Part shown: positions 1 to 11,757 of the stretch, piece by piece
Layout: the number at the start of each line of letters is the position of its first letter
Position numbering within the stretch: position 1 is the stretch's first letter
Assembly (NCBI RefSeq): GCF_002119805.1
Contig: NZ_CP021059.1
Span: 434,001-498,000, forward strand
Source: Macrococcoides canis
GTDB lineage: Bacteria > Bacillota > Bacilli > Staphylococcales > Staphylococcaceae
DNA: 64,000 bases
Direction: 5' to 3'
Notes under the pieces: generated by a model
The model's database searches: none
Told to the model about the DNA's origin: nothing
What the model saw: the letters and a program-made list of their open reading frames with translations, nothing else
Made by a program: the position numbers and the translations under genes

Positions 1-223
<223 letters not shown>

Positions 224-306
224 ATAATTACGGAAACAGACCATCAGGTCTGTAGGAATTGACATTGACATATTGTATTCAGTTTTGAATGTTTATAGAT
301 TATAAT

Positions 307-383
<77 letters not shown>

Positions 384-415
384 TTATAAATATTCTACAA
401 TTTAATTACCTTTAT

Positions 416-491
416 GGGGGCTTAGCTCAGCTGGGAGAGCGCCTGCTTTGCACGCAGGAGGTCAGCGGTTCGATCCCGCTAGTCTCCACCA
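416..491 (+). tRNA. tRNA-Ala (TGC)
   Basis: Cloverleaf with anticodon TGC (loop TTTGCAC), T-loop GTTCGATCC and an encoded CCA. It is the second tRNA in the 16S-23S spacer. Confidence 0.97.
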
Positions 492-504
492 TTATTTATT
501 GTAC

Positions 505-532
505 TTTGAAAACTAGATAAAGTAAGAAGATA
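505..532 (+). other. 5' arm of the 23S processing stem
   Basis: The sequence before the 23S gene (505-532, core AACTAGATAAAGTAAG) is almost exactly the reverse complement of the sequence after it (about 3595-3623, core CTTACTTTATCTAGTT). The two arms would pair to enclose the 23S rRNA. In Firmicutes such stems are cut by RNase III or Mini-III during maturation. The pairing is visible; the enzyme is inferred. Confidence 0.75.
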
Positions 533-628
533 TAAAGATTTTACCAAGCAAAACCGAGTGAGTTCATATTTGAATTCTTGAAAAAATCGCGCGTCTGCAT
601 TTATGCAGACATCACAATATTAATAACA

Positions 629-3553
<2,925 letters not shown>

Positions 3554-3650
3554 TTTTATAGATTTTTTATTCGGGGTTGCCGGGTAAAACTTAAATATCT
3601 TACTTACTTTATCTAGTTTTGAAAGTATAAATTATTTATTCTTTCATTTG

Positions 3651-3765
3651 TCTGGTGACGATGGCAGAGAGGTCACACCTGTTCCCATACCGAACACAGA
3701 AGTTAAGCTCTCTAGCGCCGATGGTAGTTGGTCTTACGATCCGCGAGAGTAGGACGTTGCCGGGC
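3651..3765 (+). rRNA. 5S rRNA
   Basis: A gene of about 115 nt starting TCTGGTGACGAT and ending CGTTGCCGGGC. It carries the conserved CCGAACACAGAAGTTAAG core of 5S rRNA. It lies about 100 nt after 23S and just before the tRNA cluster. Confidence 0.96.
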
Positions 3766-3777
3766 AATATTTATTTA

Positions 3778-3852
3778 TCCACAGTAGCTCAGTGGTAGAG
3801 CTATCGGCTGTTAACCGATCGGTCGTAGGTTCGAGTCCTACCTGTGGAGCCA
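3778..3852 (+). tRNA. tRNA-Asn (GTT)
   Basis: Acceptor TCCACAG/CTGTGGA, anticodon GTT (loop CTGTTAA), T-loop GTTCGAGTC and encoded CCA. First tRNA of the post-5S cluster. Confidence 0.97.
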
Positions 3853-3856
3853 TTTA

Positions 3857-3931
3857 GGCCCCTTGGTCAAGCGGTTAAGACACCGCCCTTTCACGGCGGT
3901 AACACGGGTTCGAATCCCGTAGGGGTCACCA
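3857..3931 (+). tRNA. tRNA-Glu (TTC)
   Basis: Anticodon TTC (loop CTTTCAC), T-loop GTTCGAATC and encoded CCA. It starts four bases after tRNA-Asn. Confidence 0.97.
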
Positions 3932-3934
3932 TTT

Positions 3935-4010
3935 GGAGGATTAGCTCAGCTGGGAGAGCATCTGCCTTACAAGCAGAGGGTCGGCGGTTCGAGCCCGTCA
4001 TCCTCCACCA
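3935..4010 (+). tRNA. tRNA-Val (TAC)
   Basis: Acceptor GGAGGAT/ATCCTCC, anticodon TAC (loop CTTACAA), T-loop GTTCGAGCC and encoded CCA. Confidence 0.97.
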
Positions 4011-4038
4011 TTTATTCTAATAATTAACTTAATATAGC

Positions 4039-4122
4039 GGAGGGGTAGCGAAGTGGCTAAACGCGGCGGACTGTAAATCCGCTCCTTCGGGTTCGGCAGT
4101 TCGAATCTGCCCCCCTCCACCA
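4039..4122 (+). tRNA. tRNA-Tyr (GTA)
   Basis: A class II tRNA of 84 nt with a long variable arm (around 4080-4097). Acceptor GGAGGGG/CCCCTCC, anticodon GTA (loop CTGTAAA) and encoded CCA. Confidence 0.97.
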
Positions 4123-4127
4123 TTTAT

Positions 4128-4202
4128 TGGGCTATAGCCAAGCGGTAAGGCAACGGACTTTGACTCCGTCACTCGTTGGTTCGAATCCAGCTAGCCCAGC
4201 CA
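4128..4202 (+). tRNA. tRNA-Gln (TTG)
   Basis: Acceptor TGGGCTA/TAGCCCA, anticodon TTG (loop CTTTGAC), T-loop GTTCGAATC and encoded CCA. Confidence 0.97.
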
Positions 4203-4207
4203 TTTTA

Positions 4208-4280
4208 GAGCCATTAGCTCAGTTGGTAGAGCATTTGACTTTTAATCAAAGGGTCAGAGGTTCGAATCCTCTATGGCTCA
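4208..4280 (+). tRNA. tRNA-Lys (TTT), no encoded CCA
   Basis: Acceptor GAGCCAT/ATGGCTC, anticodon TTT (loop CTTTTAA), T-loop GTTCGAATC. Unlike its seven neighbours it ends in the discriminator A followed by TTC, so the CCA must be added after transcription. It is the last tRNA before the terminator. Confidence 0.96.
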
Positions 4281-4285
4281 TTCTT

Positions 4286-4314
4286 AAGCATCCTGTATAG
4301 GGTGCTTTTTTTGT
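4286..4314 (+). terminator. Terminator of the rrn/tRNA operon
   Basis: Hairpin AAGCATCCT-gtat-AGGGTGCTT (one T-G pair) followed by a T-run, directly after tRNA-Lys. Confidence 0.85.
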
Positions 4315-4583
4315 TGTGCTTATTAAATATTTTATTAAAATCATTGTTAATAGATTATCAATATTATACATAAATATCCATTTTATGCACTTATGCATAA
4401 AAATATTGAATATTCACTTTGTAAACAGTAAAATATAAAAGAGATAGATTTCTAAATAATCTGAAATTATTTTTATTATTTCCTAATTATATTAAATAGG
4501 TTAATTATATTGAGTATATTAATTATTTAATTTCGCTTATTTAGATTTATTGATATATGAATTTTGTTAAAGGGGAATGTAAC
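4315..4583 (+). promoter_or_regulatory. rocF upstream region with ArgR-like inverted repeats
   Basis: This 270-base AT-rich stretch has no gene. At 4381-4402 there is a perfect inverted repeat with 9-bp arms TTTTATGCA/TGCATAAAA around CTTA, followed at about 4405-4416 by TTGAATATTCAC. Both resemble the TGMATWWWWATKCA half-sites of ArgR/AhrC arginine operators. This position would fit arginine control of arginase. The repeats are seen; the regulator is inferred. Confidence 0.45.
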
Positions 4584-5489
4584 ATGAACAAGACAATTGA
4601 AATTATTGGTGCGCCAAGTGCGTTCGGTCAGCGTAAGTTAGGGGTAAATATGGGTCCGGATGCGATGCGTTATGCAGGTTTAGTAGAACGTATTGAAGCG
4701 ATTGGACATACGGTTGTGGATAACGGGAATATTGAGTCACCTGCAATTGATATGAAAGTGTACAAAAGCGAACAAGATGGTGGTTTAAGAAATTTACCAG
4801 AAGTTACTGCTTTTTGTGAAACGTTATGTAAGACAGTTGATGCTTCTATTCAAAAAGGTCATTATCCACTAGTTATTGGTGGGGATCATTCTATTGCGAT
4901 GGGTACGATTTCAGGAATTGCGAAGCATTATGATAATTTAGGTGTTATCTGGTATGATGCACATGGTGATCTGAATGTTGCGGATTCATCACCTTCTGGT
5001 AATATTCACGGAATGCCGTTACGTGCATTAATTGGCGATGGTCATGAAGATTTAGTGAATATCGGTGACTATAATAAGAAGGTTAAAGTTGAGAATATTG
5101 TATTAATTGGTATGCGTGATCTTGATGAAGGTGAGAAAGCTTACATTAAAGAAGTGGGTATTAAAACTTATACGATGGCAGATATCGATCAGCTCGGTAT
5201 GAAGACTGTTATTGAGCAGACTTTAGAGCATTTATCAAATTGTGATGGTATCCACTTATCGCTCGATGTAGATGCACTGGATCCAAATGAAACGCCTGGT
5301 ACAGGTACGACTGTTCCAGGTGGGATTACGTATCGTGAGAGCCATCTTGCAATGGAGATGTTAAATGATAGTGAACGTGTCACTTCATTTGAAATTGTCG
5401 AAGTGAATCCGCTGATTGATATTTATAACAAGACTGCAGAACAAGCAGTAGGTTTAACAGGTTCATTCTTCGGAGAGAAGTTATTATAA
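4584..5489 (+). CDS. rocF: Arginase
   Basis: Predicted Mn-dependent arginase, which hydrolyses arginine to ornithine and urea in cytoplasmic arginine catabolism. The three ureohydrolase metal motifs are present: GGDHS, DAHGD and SLDVDALDP, with the downstream [12 protein letters not shown] loop. I start at the ATG at 4584 rather than an in-frame ATG at 4557, because AAAGGGGAA lies 8 bases before it and the protein then begins [11 protein letters not shown] like other arginases. The resulting 301 residues match the family length. It is a single-gene unit between the tRNA operon terminator and its own terminator; the inverted repeats upstream suggest arginine-dependent control. Confidence 0.95.
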   Translation: MNKTIEIIGAPSAFGQRKLGVNMGPDAMRYAGLVERIEAIGHTVVDNGNIESPAIDMKVYKSEQDGGLRNLPEVTAFCETLCKTVDASIQKGHYPLVIGGDHSIAMGTISGIAKHYDNLGVIWYDAHGDLNVADSSPSGNIHGMPLRALIGDGHEDLVNIGDYNKKVKVENIVLIGMRDLDEGEKAYIKEVGIKTYTMADIDQLGMKTVIEQTLEHLSNCDGIHLSLDVDALDPNETPGTGTTVPGGITYRESHLAMEMLNDSERVTSFEIVEVNPLIDIYNKTAEQAVGLTGSFFGEKLL

Positions 5490-5515
5490 TTTATATTATG
5501 AAAGAATATACTCAG

Positions 5516-5550
5516 ATACCAGACGATATAGGTCTGGTATTTTCTTTTGT
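5516..5550 (+). terminator. rocF terminator
   Basis: Perfect 9-bp stem ATACCAGAC/GTCTGGTAT with a short loop and TTTTCTTTT tail, 26 bases after the rocF stop. Confidence 0.9.
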
Positions 5551-5631
5551 AATAAAATTCATATTCTAAAGTATATATTGATTAATGGTGTACAATACTT
5601 ATATGAAAATAATTGATAGGAGAAACATTAC

Positions 5632-6588
5632 ATGAGAAGAACAAATTCACCGGAATATTTCCATCACGTAGAACATTTAAAGAAGCAGGATCAATCGAGA
5701 AGAACATTATGGGCTTCATTGTTTATTACGTTATTCTTTACGATTGTAGAGGTCATAGGGGGAATTCTTTCTAATTCACTTGCACTCCTTTCTGATTCCA
5801 TGCATATGCTCAGTGATGTTCTTGCCCTTGGATTATCGATGCTTGCGATATATTTTGCGAGTAAGCAACCGACATCAAACCATACATTTGGCTTTTTAAG
5901 GCTGGAAATATTAGCTGCATTTTTAAATGGGCTTGCCTTAGTCGTTATTTCAATCGGTATTTGTTACGAAGGTATTATGCGTATGATTCATCCGCAAGAG
6001 GTAGATGTTAAACTTATGCTGATCATCTCTACAATCGGATTGATTGTTAATATTGTCCTTACGATTATCTTGATGCGTTCGCTTAAAGGTGAGGATAATA
6101 TTAATGTGCAAAGCGCGCTGTGGCACTTTATCGGAGATTTACTGAATTCTGTAGGGGTAATCGTAGCTGTTGCAATTATTTACTTTACAGGCTGGACATT
6201 GATTGATCCGATTTTAAGTATATTGATTTCGATCATCATCTTCCGTGGCGGCTATAAGATTGTACGTAATGCCTGGGTTATCTTGATGGAGCGTGTGCCA
6301 GAAGGTTATGATTCAGATGCAATTATTGCAGATATTAAAGCATTTGACGGTGTACTGGACGTGCATGAATTCCATCTATGGGCGATTACAACAGAGCATT
6401 ACTCAATCACAGCCCATGTTGTTGTAGATAACCTTGATGGTGTACGTAACTATGAACTGATCAATGCAATCAGTAAGATGCTGAAAGAGAAATACAAGCT
6501 TGGTCATAGTACATTGCAAGTCGAGCATTTACAGAAGAATCATCTCGATGATCCATACTTTGATGATATTAAGAAAGAGATGGAATAA
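5632..6588 (+). CDS. Cation diffusion facilitator (CzcD/ZitB-type divalent metal efflux)
   Basis: A 318-residue CDF family membrane protein, predicted to export Zn2+ or a similar divalent cation in exchange for protons. Six hydrophobic segments span roughly residues 25-205. The transport-site residues are visible as H58 and D62 in SMHMLSD and a second His-x3-Asp in WHFIGD near residues 165-169. A cytoplasmic ferredoxin-like C-terminal domain follows. RBS AGGAG precedes the ATG. It is followed closely and convergently by a winged-helix regulator gene, which could control it, though the usual CzrA is normally encoded in tandem. Metal specificity cannot be read from the sequence. Confidence 0.9.
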   Translation: MRRTNSPEYFHHVEHLKKQDQSRRTLWASLFITLFFTIVEVIGGILSNSLALLSDSMHMLSDVLALGLSMLAIYFASKQPTSNHTFGFLRLEILAAFLNGLALVVISIGICYEGIMRMIHPQEVDVKLMLIISTIGLIVNIVLTIILMRSLKGEDNINVQSALWHFIGDLLNSVGVIVAVAIIYFTGWTLIDPILSILISIIIFRGGYKIVRNAWVILMERVPEGYDSDAIIADIKAFDGVLDVHEFHLWAITTEHYSITAHVVVDNLDGVRNYELINAISKMLKEKYKLGHSTLQVEHLQKNHLDDPYFDDIKKEME

Positions 6589-6595
6589 GCAGCGC

Positions 6596-7042
6596 TTATT
6601 CTATCTCCTTTTTAATTGTAACGGTATAATTTACATCTCCATTTTTATCTGATGCTTTCTTAATATATTTCTTAAATTCTTTTTTAAATTCTGTGAAAGA
6701 TTTTTCGTTAAGCTGTAGATTAAACGTGTGTTCTTTTGGTTTTTTTAATGAATACTCACTGAACTTAAGCAAATCTGGTGAGGGTATTAATGTCTTTGCT
6801 ACCGGTGCATAGAACTTCTGAATGATGCTATGTTTTTGTTCTGTTTTAACGATTTCGATTATTCCGTTCTTTTCAAGTTCTGCAAGATGATAATGAATCT
6901 TTGCGCGGGGAATATCCAGCTCATCAGCTATTTGCTGTCCTGTCTTAGGTTCATCTGCCATCAATTCGAGTAGTTTAATACGGAATGGGTCGCTTACACA
7001 TTTCAACTGAGGCAAATTATCAATCATTAAAGTTTCTAACAT
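6596..7042 (-). CDS. ArsR-like winged-helix transcriptional regulator
   Basis: A 148-residue DNA-binding protein with an N-terminal winged helix (about residues 15-75): CVSDPFRIKLLELMADEP, then TGQQIADELDIPRAKIHYHL, which is the helix-turn-helix. The Lys-rich C-terminal half has no cysteine-pair metal site that I can recognise, so metal sensing is not evident. AAGGAG lies 8 bases before the ATG. It converges with the metal exporter, with the stops 7 bases apart. The 17-bp inverted repeat at 7116-7155 lies just upstream of this gene and may be its operator. Confidence 0.8.
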   Translation of the reverse strand: MLETLMIDNLPQLKCVSDPFRIKLLELMADEPKTGQQIADELDIPRAKIHYHLAELEKNGIIEIVKTEQKHSIIQKFYAPVAKTLIPSPDLLKFSEYSLKKPKEHTFNLQLNEKSFTEFKKEFKKYIKKASDKNGDVNYTVTIKKEIE

Positions 7043-7115
7043 ACGGTTGCTCCTTCATATGGATTAGTTTTATTGGATGATAGCTTTTTATTACATCATG
7101 CTGAAATCTATAAAA

Positions 7116-7155
7116 AAATGATGGTAAAATAATTAACTTTATTTTACCATCATTT
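7116..7155. promoter_or_regulatory. 17-bp perfect inverted repeat in a divergent intergenic region
   Basis: Arms 7116-7132 (AAATGATGGTAAAATAA) and 7139-7155 pair perfectly around a 6-base loop. Both flanking genes read away from this site, so it does not end a known transcript. An operator for one or both flanking regulators is the simplest reading. Confidence 0.5.
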
Positions 7156-7257
7156 ATTTAATAAATAGCAAGTTTATAGTAATCTTTACATATACTTAAT
7201 AGATTGTTAACAATAAATAATTTATACTAATAAACGTATGCACTAAGGAGGGGTATT

Positions 7258-8526
7258 ATGATCGGGCAACGTATTAAAGCGTTAAGAAATGAAGCTAACA
7301 TGACACAACAAGAGTTAGCTGAAGGTATTATATCAAGAACTTATTTAAGCTTAATCGAACAAAATACAGTTTATCCATCAATGAACGTACTGAAAAAGTT
7401 GAGTGAACGTCTAAATTGTACACTGGAAGACTTCACTTTAGAAGATAGCGACAAAAGCGTAAGTCTTCTAAACATCAAGAAAGAGATTAAATGGGCAGAA
7501 AATCAAGTCATCGTCTCTAATTTTTCAAAATTACCACAGTTTCTTGAACAACATTATGAAAATTTAAATACATTATCAAAAGAAGAACAGGCTGTGACGT
7601 TATGGATCAATGCAAGCTATTTATTTCATCAGGAGTCTTATGAAGAAGCAGAGCGCTATGCATTGCGAGCGAAGGCGATAGCAGAGACATTTAAAGACGT
7701 GACGTTACATTTAAGATGTCTGGAGCTGCTTGGACAGATTCAATTCAAAAAAGATAAAAAGGATGAAGCGATCAGCTATTTGAATGAGGCGAATAAAATT
7801 GCGATTTTTGAAAACGTCGTAAGTATGGATAGAATTTCTATACTGACGTATTTAGCACAGTTTTATTCTCGTATCGGTGAATTTTATGTATCTATTAATT
7901 TATGTAACGAAGCAATTGACTATAATAAGAAGTTAAAGACACATTATAAAGGTGTTGAGCTAGAGAATACGTTAGGACGTTCTTATCGTGCACTAGGGAA
8001 GTTAGATGAAGCGGAACACCACTTTAATCGTGCAGTCATGTATTGTGAGCTATCAGACGTTACATTTGATTATATCGGCAGTATCAGTAATCTTGCGATG
8101 CTGCTCAATCATAAAGAACGTTATGACGAGGCATATAGACTGATCAATGAAGCAAATAAACTGATGGATGAATATGATTTTAATCATCCATTCTCAAAAT
8201 ATATTCGACTGCATTTAGCAGAAGTAATGATTAACAAAGGGCAGCTTGAACCTGCAAGCGAATTGCTTGATCAGTATGCACATCAAGACCCATCAGGCTA
8301 TGGTTATGAACTTATGGGAGATATCGCGTTTAAGAAGTCGGATTATGATGAAGCGATCAAGTATTACCATAAAGCGTTAGAAGGAGAAGACATTCCGTAC
8401 TACTTTGTCGATGCAGTAAGCAAGATCGCAAAGATTTATGAGCTGAAAGGAAATTATCAAAAATCAAATGAATATTTGAAAAAATGCATTAAACTATACG
8501 AGGAAATCACCCCTAACATGATATAA
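7258..8526 (+). CDS. XRE-family regulator with tetratricopeptide repeats
   Basis: A 422-residue protein with an N-terminal Cro/C1-type helix-turn-helix (about residues 5-60: GQRIKALRNEANMTQQELAEG ... SRTYLSLIEQN). The rest is an all-helical TPR array (about residues 100-415), with repeated patterns such as YEEAERYALRAKAIAE and YDEAIKYYHKALEG. The architecture matches RNPP-like and Rap-like regulators, whose TPRs bind peptides, but no small pheromone gene follows: cdaA starts 32 bases after the stop. It has a strong RBS (AAGGAGGGG). It may share a transcript with cdaA-cdaR-glmM. Target genes are unknown. Confidence 0.85.
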   Translation: MIGQRIKALRNEANMTQQELAEGIISRTYLSLIEQNTVYPSMNVLKKLSERLNCTLEDFTLEDSDKSVSLLNIKKEIKWAENQVIVSNFSKLPQFLEQHYENLNTLSKEEQAVTLWINASYLFHQESYEEAERYALRAKAIAETFKDVTLHLRCLELLGQIQFKKDKKDEAISYLNEANKIAIFENVVSMDRISILTYLAQFYSRIGEFYVSINLCNEAIDYNKKLKTHYKGVELENTLGRSYRALGKLDEAEHHFNRAVMYCELSDVTFDYIGSISNLAMLLNHKERYDEAYRLINEANKLMDEYDFNHPFSKYIRLHLAEVMINKGQLEPASELLDQYAHQDPSGYGYELMGDIAFKKSDYDEAIKYYHKALEGEDIPYYFVDAVSKIAKIYELKGNYQKSNEYLKKCIKLYEEITPNMI

Positions 8527-8558
8527 TATAGGTTAGTATGAATTATGGAGGAGATACA

Positions 8559-9368
8559 ATGCAGTTGACGCATGTTTTTGATAACTTGAATACAATCAAA
8601 GTTATCACAGGCATCATCGACCTCTTAATTGTATGGTACGTCATCTACCTTATTATCAATGCGATTAAAGGTACGAAAGCGATACAATTATTAAAGGGTA
8701 TCTTCTTTATTCTGATTGGTAAATTAATCAGTGACTCTTTAGGTTTAACAACCACTTCTAAGATATTTGATATGGTAATCGACTGGGGATTCCTGGCCAT
8801 TATCGTTATTTTTCAGCCAGAATTAAGAAGAGCGCTCGAGCAGTTAGGTCGAGGAAGTTTGTTCAAACGTAATGCCGCGAATTTAAAGGTGAGTCAGGCA
8901 AAGCTGACAGATGCGATGGTGAAATCCATTCAGTATATGGCAAAGCGTCGTATAGGTGCTTTAATTGTCTTTGAGAAAGAAACAGGATTACAAGATTATA
9001 TAGAAACAGGCATACCGATTTATGCAGATATCTCTACGGAGCTGATGATTAATATCTTTATTCCGAATACACCGCTCCATGATGGTGCGATGATCATTCG
9101 AGGCGATAAGATTGCAGTTGCTGCGAGTTACCTGCCGTTATCAGATAGCTCTAAAATACAAAAGAGCCTCGGCACTCGACATCGTGCTGCGGTTGGTATC
9201 TCAGAAGTATCTGATGCATTTACAGTTGTTGTGTCGGAAGAAACAGGCGATATTTCTGTTACATATAATGGCAGACTGCGTAAAGATGTATCACTTGAAG
9301 TGCTGGAGGCACTGCTTACAGAACATTGGTTCAGCGCCCACTTATCGAAGAAAGGTGTGGTGAAATAA
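8559..9368 (+). CDS. cdaA: Diadenylate cyclase
   Basis: Makes the second messenger c-di-AMP from two ATP at the membrane. Three hydrophobic helices occupy about residues 10-85, then a DisA_N/DAC catalytic domain carries the DGA motif (LHDGAMIIRGD, about residue 174) and the RHR motif (GTRHRAAVGISE, about residue 206). I use the ATG at 8559, preceded by GGAGGAG at 5-base spacing, giving 269 residues like staphylococcal DacA; an in-frame ATG at 8538 lacks an RBS. Its stop overlaps the cdaR start (TAATG). With cdaR and glmM it forms the conserved Firmicute module linking c-di-AMP to cell-wall precursor supply. Confidence 0.96.
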   Translation: MQLTHVFDNLNTIKVITGIIDLLIVWYVIYLIINAIKGTKAIQLLKGIFFILIGKLISDSLGLTTTSKIFDMVIDWGFLAIIVIFQPELRRALEQLGRGSLFKRNAANLKVSQAKLTDAMVKSIQYMAKRRIGALIVFEKETGLQDYIETGIPIYADISTELMINIFIPNTPLHDGAMIIRGDKIAVAASYLPLSDSSKIQKSLGTRHRAAVGISEVSDAFTVVVSEETGDISVTYNGRLRKDVSLEVLEALLTEHWFSAHLSKKGVVK

Positions 9369-10303
9369 TGTTAGAGAATAAATGGGGATTAAGACTCGTT
9401 GCATTTTTACTTGCGCTCGGCATCTTTTTACAAGTGAACAATGTGTTTGAAGTGATCGGCAATGATCAGTTCTCACAGACACAGCAGACGGTTATTACTG
9501 ATGTGCCCGTGAAGACGGTCTATGACGATGAGAATTTATATTTATCAGGAGCACCTAAGACCGTCAATGTGAAGATAAGCGGTCCGCAATCTATCGTTAA
9601 GAAGACGCAGAGTTTAATGGACTTTACTGTAGAGCTGGATTTGTCTAATTCTAAAGTTGGCGATTATAAGAAATCATTTAAAGTGACAGGCATCTCTGAT
9701 AAATTAAAATACGAAGTCATTCCAAAAGAAGCAAACGTATCCTTATCTGAAAAGATTAAAGATACAAGAAAAGTAGAAGCAGAAATTAGTTCTTCACGTA
9801 TTGCCTCAGGATATGAGCTTGTCGGGCAGGAGGTAGATCCTTCACAAGTGACGATTATCGGAGGAGAAGATGAGATAAACAAGATAGCTTATGTAAAAGC
9901 TACGTTATCAGAATCTGAGAAGTTAACGAAATCAACAACTTCTCAAGCTGAAGTTAATGTGTTTGATGCGAGCTTGAATAAACTTGATGTTACGGTTAAA
10001 CCTAGCAAGGTTAAAGTTAACACGAAAATTGTACCGACATCAAAAGTAGTGGATATAGAAGCACAGCAGACAGGTAAGCTGCCTTCAGGGCTTAAGTTAG
10101 AGTCGCTGAAGTTATCTGAAGATAAAGTAGAACTATTTGGTAAACGTTCTGTCCTGGACGGGATAGGTAGTTTAACAATTGATGTAGATTTATCTAAGAT
10201 TACGGAAAGCACTACAATTAAACAGAAATTAGCGTTACCGAAAGACGTTACAAGTTCTAATCCAGAGACAATTGAAATTGATATTAAAGTCACTAAAAAT
10301 TAA
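9368..10303 (+). CDS. cdaR: CdaA regulatory protein CdaR (YbbR-domain)
   Basis: A membrane-anchored extracytoplasmic protein that binds and modulates CdaA. An N-terminal transmembrane helix (about residues 7-22, WGLRLVAFLLALGIFLQV) is followed by tandem YbbR beta-domains, recognisable by recurring 'PKTVNVKISGP' and 'DVTVKPSKVKVN' strands. Start 9368 is set by the one-base TAATG overlap with cdaA, which implies translational coupling. The 311-residue length fits the family. Confidence 0.94.
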   Translation: MLENKWGLRLVAFLLALGIFLQVNNVFEVIGNDQFSQTQQTVITDVPVKTVYDDENLYLSGAPKTVNVKISGPQSIVKKTQSLMDFTVELDLSNSKVGDYKKSFKVTGISDKLKYEVIPKEANVSLSEKIKDTRKVEAEISSSRIASGYELVGQEVDPSQVTIIGGEDEINKIAYVKATLSESEKLTKSTTSQAEVNVFDASLNKLDVTVKPSKVKVNTKIVPTSKVVDIEAQQTGKLPSGLKLESLKLSEDKVELFGKRSVLDGIGSLTIDVDLSKITESTTIKQKLALPKDVTSSNPETIEIDIKVTKN

Positions 10304-10315
10304 AGGAGATTTATT

Positions 10316-11662
10316 ATGGGTAAATATTTTGGGACAGATGGTGTAAGAGGCGTAGCAAACAGCGAATTAACACCAGAATTAGCATTTAAACTAGGACGTT
10401 TTGGGGGATACGTACTAGCACATAACGGTACAGAAAATCCGACTGTTGTTGTCGGTAGAGATACACGTATTTCAGGTGTGATGTTAGAGTCAGCACTTGT
10501 TGCCGGACTCTTATCAACAGGTGCTGAAGTTATGCGTCTAGGCGTTATTACAACACCTGGCGTTGCGTACTTAACACGTGAGATGAATGCACAAGCAGGT
10601 GTTATGATCTCTGCGAGTCATAATCCTGTGCAGGATAATGGAATCAAGTTCTTCGGTGCAGATGGATTTAAGCTTAGCGATGCTCAAGAAGCAGAGATTG
10701 AAGCACTGCTTGATGCTGAAGAAGATACATTACCACGACCTGTTGGTGTAGAACTTGGACATACTTCGGATTACTTTGAAGGTGGACATCGTTATTTAAG
10801 CTACTTGAAATCAACGATTGAAGGCGACCTTGAAGGATTGAAGATTGCACTTGATGGTGCGCATGGTTCTACGTATTCACTTGCACCATATTTATTTGGT
10901 GACTTAGAAGCGGATACAGCAACAATCGGATGTAATCCAGATGGTAATAATATCAATGACGGTGTTGGCTCAACACACCCAGAACAACTTGCAGAATTAG
11001 TGTTAGATACTGATAGCGACTTTGCACTGGCATTCGATGGTGATGGCGACCGTATTATTGCAGTTGATGAGAAAGGTCAGATTGTCGATGGCGACCAGAT
11101 AATGTTCATCTTAGCACAGGATATGGATGCAAGAGGGGAACTAAAAGACAATATGGTCGTATCTACTGTTATGAGTAACCTTGGATTCTATAAAGGATTA
11201 GAAGCATTCAATATTAAATCAGATAAGACGAAAGTTGGCGACCGCTACGTAGTAGAAGAAATGCGCCGTGGTTCATACAACTTAGGTGGCGAGCAGTCAG
11301 GACACATCGTAATGATGGATTACAATACGACAGGAGATGGATTATTAACAGGAATTCATTTAGCGAGTATTGTGAAACGATCTGGTAAGACTTTAAGTGA
11401 ACTTGCAGGACAAATGACGAAGTATCCACAACGTCTCGTTAATATTAAAGTATCGGATAAGCATGCTGTTGAACAAAACGAACACGTAGCAGCAGTGATT
11501 AAAGAAGTAGAAGATGAGATGAACGGAGAAGGCCGTGTATTAGTACGTCCGTCTGGTACGGAGCCGTTAGTACGTGTAATGGTTGAGGCCAAGACAGATG
11601 AAGATGCAGAGCGCTTCGTAAATAAAATTAGTGATGTTGTAAGAGAACATATGGGGTTATAA
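10316..11662 (+). CDS. glmM: Phosphoglucosamine mutase
   Basis: Converts glucosamine-6-phosphate to glucosamine-1-phosphate, feeding UDP-GlcNAc and peptidoglycan synthesis. All alpha-D-phosphohexomutase motifs are present: the active-site serine in MISASHNP (about residue 100), the Mg2+ loop DGDGDR, the sugar-specificity loop GGEQSGH and the phosphate-binding [11 protein letters not shown] near the C-terminus. 448 residues, near the usual length. It is the third gene of cdaA-cdaR-glmM, 12 bases after cdaR with AAAGGAG. GlmM is known to bind and inhibit CdaA in related species. glmS, the enzyme before it in the pathway, lies about 6 kb downstream. Confidence 0.96.
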   Translation: MGKYFGTDGVRGVANSELTPELAFKLGRFGGYVLAHNGTENPTVVVGRDTRISGVMLESALVAGLLSTGAEVMRLGVITTPGVAYLTREMNAQAGVMISASHNPVQDNGIKFFGADGFKLSDAQEAEIEALLDAEEDTLPRPVGVELGHTSDYFEGGHRYLSYLKSTIEGDLEGLKIALDGAHGSTYSLAPYLFGDLEADTATIGCNPDGNNINDGVGSTHPEQLAELVLDTDSDFALAFDGDGDRIIAVDEKGQIVDGDQIMFILAQDMDARGELKDNMVVSTVMSNLGFYKGLEAFNIKSDKTKVGDRYVVEEMRRGSYNLGGEQSGHIVMMDYNTTGDGLLTGIHLASIVKRSGKTLSELAGQMTKYPQRLVNIKVSDKHAVEQNEHVAAVIKEVEDEMNGEGRVLVRPSGTEPLVRVMVEAKTDEDAERFVNKISDVVREHMGL

Positions 11663-11700
11663 AAGGTCGAGACACGCCGTAAATAAAAGGTCGAGACACC
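11660..11700 (+). repeat. Direct repeat of AAAAGGTCGAGACAC
   Basis: Two copies of AAAAGGTCGAGACAC begin near 11661 and 11687, directly after the glmM stop. The same GTCGAGAC core appears in the terminator hairpin after hptR (34626-34649). It looks like a decayed or recurrent terminator element; its function is not known. Confidence 0.5.
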
Positions 11701-11723
11701 AGTAAAATCACGAAAATAAAGAA

Positions 11724-11757
11724 ATGGCACACCAATTGAGGTGTGCCATCTTTTTTA
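11724..11757. terminator. Bidirectional terminator between glmM and mtlD
   Basis: Hairpin ATGGCACACC-aattga-GGTGTGCCAT followed by TTTTTT on the plus strand. It serves glmM and, with A-rich flank on the other side, possibly the convergent mtl operon. Confidence 0.85.

Noticed and set aside
8527..8558. A pheromone-peptide gene for the XRE-TPR regulator
   Set aside because: Only 32 bases separate the regulator from cdaA and they are filled by the cdaA RBS.
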